Below are positions 63,318 to 64,000 of a DNA stretch of 64,000 bases, one piece after another; position 1 is the first letter of the stretch; every line of letters begins with the position of its first letter. The DNA lies in assembly GCF_900142775.1 (NCBI RefSeq), contig NZ_FRCC01000007.1, positions 124,001-188,000 on the forward strand. Direction: 5' to 3'. The stretch is from Flavobacterium flevense (GTDB lineage: Bacteria; Bacteroidota; Bacteroidia; Flavobacteriales; Flavobacteriaceae). The position numbers were made by a program, and so were the translations under genes. A model generated the notes under the pieces. That model was not told the origin of the DNA. It was given only the letters and a program-made list of their open reading frames with translations, and did not search any database.

Positions 63318-63700
63318 GAATCGAACCCGGGTCCAAACAAGCAACTAAAGAGCTTTCTACACGCTTATTTCCTGATTGAGTTTTCGATAGTTTGCCAGGC
63401 CAGAAACAGCCACAAACTACTTAGCTTCTTAATTTTCGAAAACCATCCGAAGCTAATGGAAATCTAGGTTTATTTTTACGGTTCCCCTGAACTGAACGCC
63501 ACAAACCAAGGCTTTCAAGGAGAATCCAGCTTCCCTACCTTGTAGGGACGTGGCGCAATCGTACTATAATTCGGATTATGCAGCTAAAGCGTAGTTATTT
63601 TCGCCGTGTAAAAGTTTAAGATCTTATATTTACGAGCAAGGTCTCAATGCTCGACGTGCTTACTGTTCAATTCGACTTGCTGTCAAAACCAGTCGACCCC
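63306..63700 (-). ncRNA. ssrA: tmRNA (transfer-messenger RNA)
   Basis: Ribosome-rescue RNA. The 5' end GGGGTCG (from 63700) pairs with CGACTCC near the 3' end (one G-U) to form the acceptor stem; discriminator A is 63306 and CCA is not encoded. The T-arm reads GGGTTCGATTCCC. The tag frame at 63576-63605 encodes GENNYALAA followed by TAA, with GGC as resume codon, a typical Bacteroidota tag. Length is 395 nt plus CCA. An inverted repeat ACTCAAA/TTTGAGT (63713-63734) lies just upstream in the promoter region. The element is inserted at its 3' end but leaves the mature RNA intact. Confidence 0.96.
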
Positions 63701-63796
63701 AGTTTATTTTGAACTCAAACGATAAAATTTGAGTGCGCGAATATACAATTTTATAATTTACTATTGTTATTCATCAGGCTATTGTTAGTACAAAAA

Positions 63797-64000
63797 TTAT
63801 TCCTCTTTTTCGTCTCTGTCTAATTTAAATGGATAATCGCCAAATAACGGAGCTAATTTTCTAACCTGATAGGTCTTTGTGGTAAACTTATTCGATAGTG
63901 CAATAATGGTTACATGTTCTTTTAATAAAGTGATATAGGAAGAAGTATTCCCATGCCACCATCCGTTATGAAAATAGAAATTTTGTCCCGTGTACCAGTT
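63797..64000 (-). CDS. Serine hydrolase (beta-lactamase-like), C-terminal end only
   Basis: 67 residues plus stop TAA at 63797-63799; the rest lies beyond base 64000. The visible part (YFHNGWWHGNTSSYI, then TIIALSN) matches the C-terminal strand region of class C beta-lactamase-related serine hydrolases, where HNG stands in place of the KTG box. It ends with an acidic-basic tail (KLDRDEKEE). It is on the chromosomal side of the tmRNA, in the same direction. Identification is from a short fragment. Confidence 0.7.
   Translation of the reverse strand, partial: NWYTGQNFYFHNGWWHGNTSSYITLLKEHVTIIALSNKFTTKTYQVRKLAPLFGDYPFKLDRDEKEE

Overview
The window is AT-rich DNA from a member of the Bacteroidota, most likely a Flavobacterium-like species. 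The evidence is two SusC/SusD polysaccharide utilisation loci (PULs), hybrid two-component regulators, a protein with a C-terminal type IX secretion (T9SS) sorting domain, promoter -7 elements of the form TAnnTTTG, and a tmRNA whose tag reads GENNYALAA.

Region 1 (1-24788, all minus strand) is a PUL for an acidic, glycosaminoglycan-like polysaccharide. In transcription order it holds a GH88 unsaturated glucuronyl hydrolase, a large T9SS-secreted heparin-lyase-I-like protein, a GH29 fucosidase, a PL12 heparinase III-like lyase, SusC, SusD (with an unusual Gly/Ala-rich insertion), a second GH29, a small secreted protein, a sulfatase, a DUF4962/heparinase II/III lyase, and a hybrid two-component sensor cut by the window edge. 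Lyases would generate unsaturated uronides for GH88, while the sulfatase and fucosidases trim side groups. A 744-base gap (8035-8778) holds a nested palindromic interspersed repeat and a terminator.

Region 2 (25810-40458, plus strand) is a fructan PUL resembling in content the levan locus of Bacteroides thetaiotaomicron. It has a periplasmic-binding-protein hybrid sensor like BT1754, a sugar permease fused in frame to a GH32 lipoprotein, SusC, SusD, a DUF4960-like surface lipoprotein, a divergent GH32-like protein and a PfkB fructokinase. A pair of 20-bp-spaced direct repeats in front of the permease looks like the operator of the sensor.

Region 3 (40735-63317) is an integrative mobilisable element inserted in the 3' end of ssrA (tmRNA). 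A 13-bp core repeat marks both ends, and a 25-bp repeat containing tandem TTGTCAACT lies just inside each end. The backbone is a tyrosine integrase, an HTH protein, a DUF927-like replication ATPase, an iteron-like region, an oriT-like nested palindrome, MobC and a MobB relaxase. No conjugation apparatus is visible. A duplicated, broken relaxase 3' end flanks two unrecognised genes and a 116-nt multi-stem palindrome. Cargo is a metal-efflux island (porin, Rieske protein and di-haem oxidoreductase facing DUF6660, a CzcA-TolC fusion, CzcB, YnfA and a CPx P-type ATPase), an AbiE toxin-antitoxin pair with a triple operator, and a truncated HicB-like orphan. The element also brings a replacement terminator for ssrA; the old one appears stranded at the left end.

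Region 4 (63306-64000) holds tmRNA and the C-terminal end of a serine hydrolase. I saw no tRNA gene (only a tRNA-3'-end-like relic near 25070), no rRNA, no CRISPR array and no transposase.
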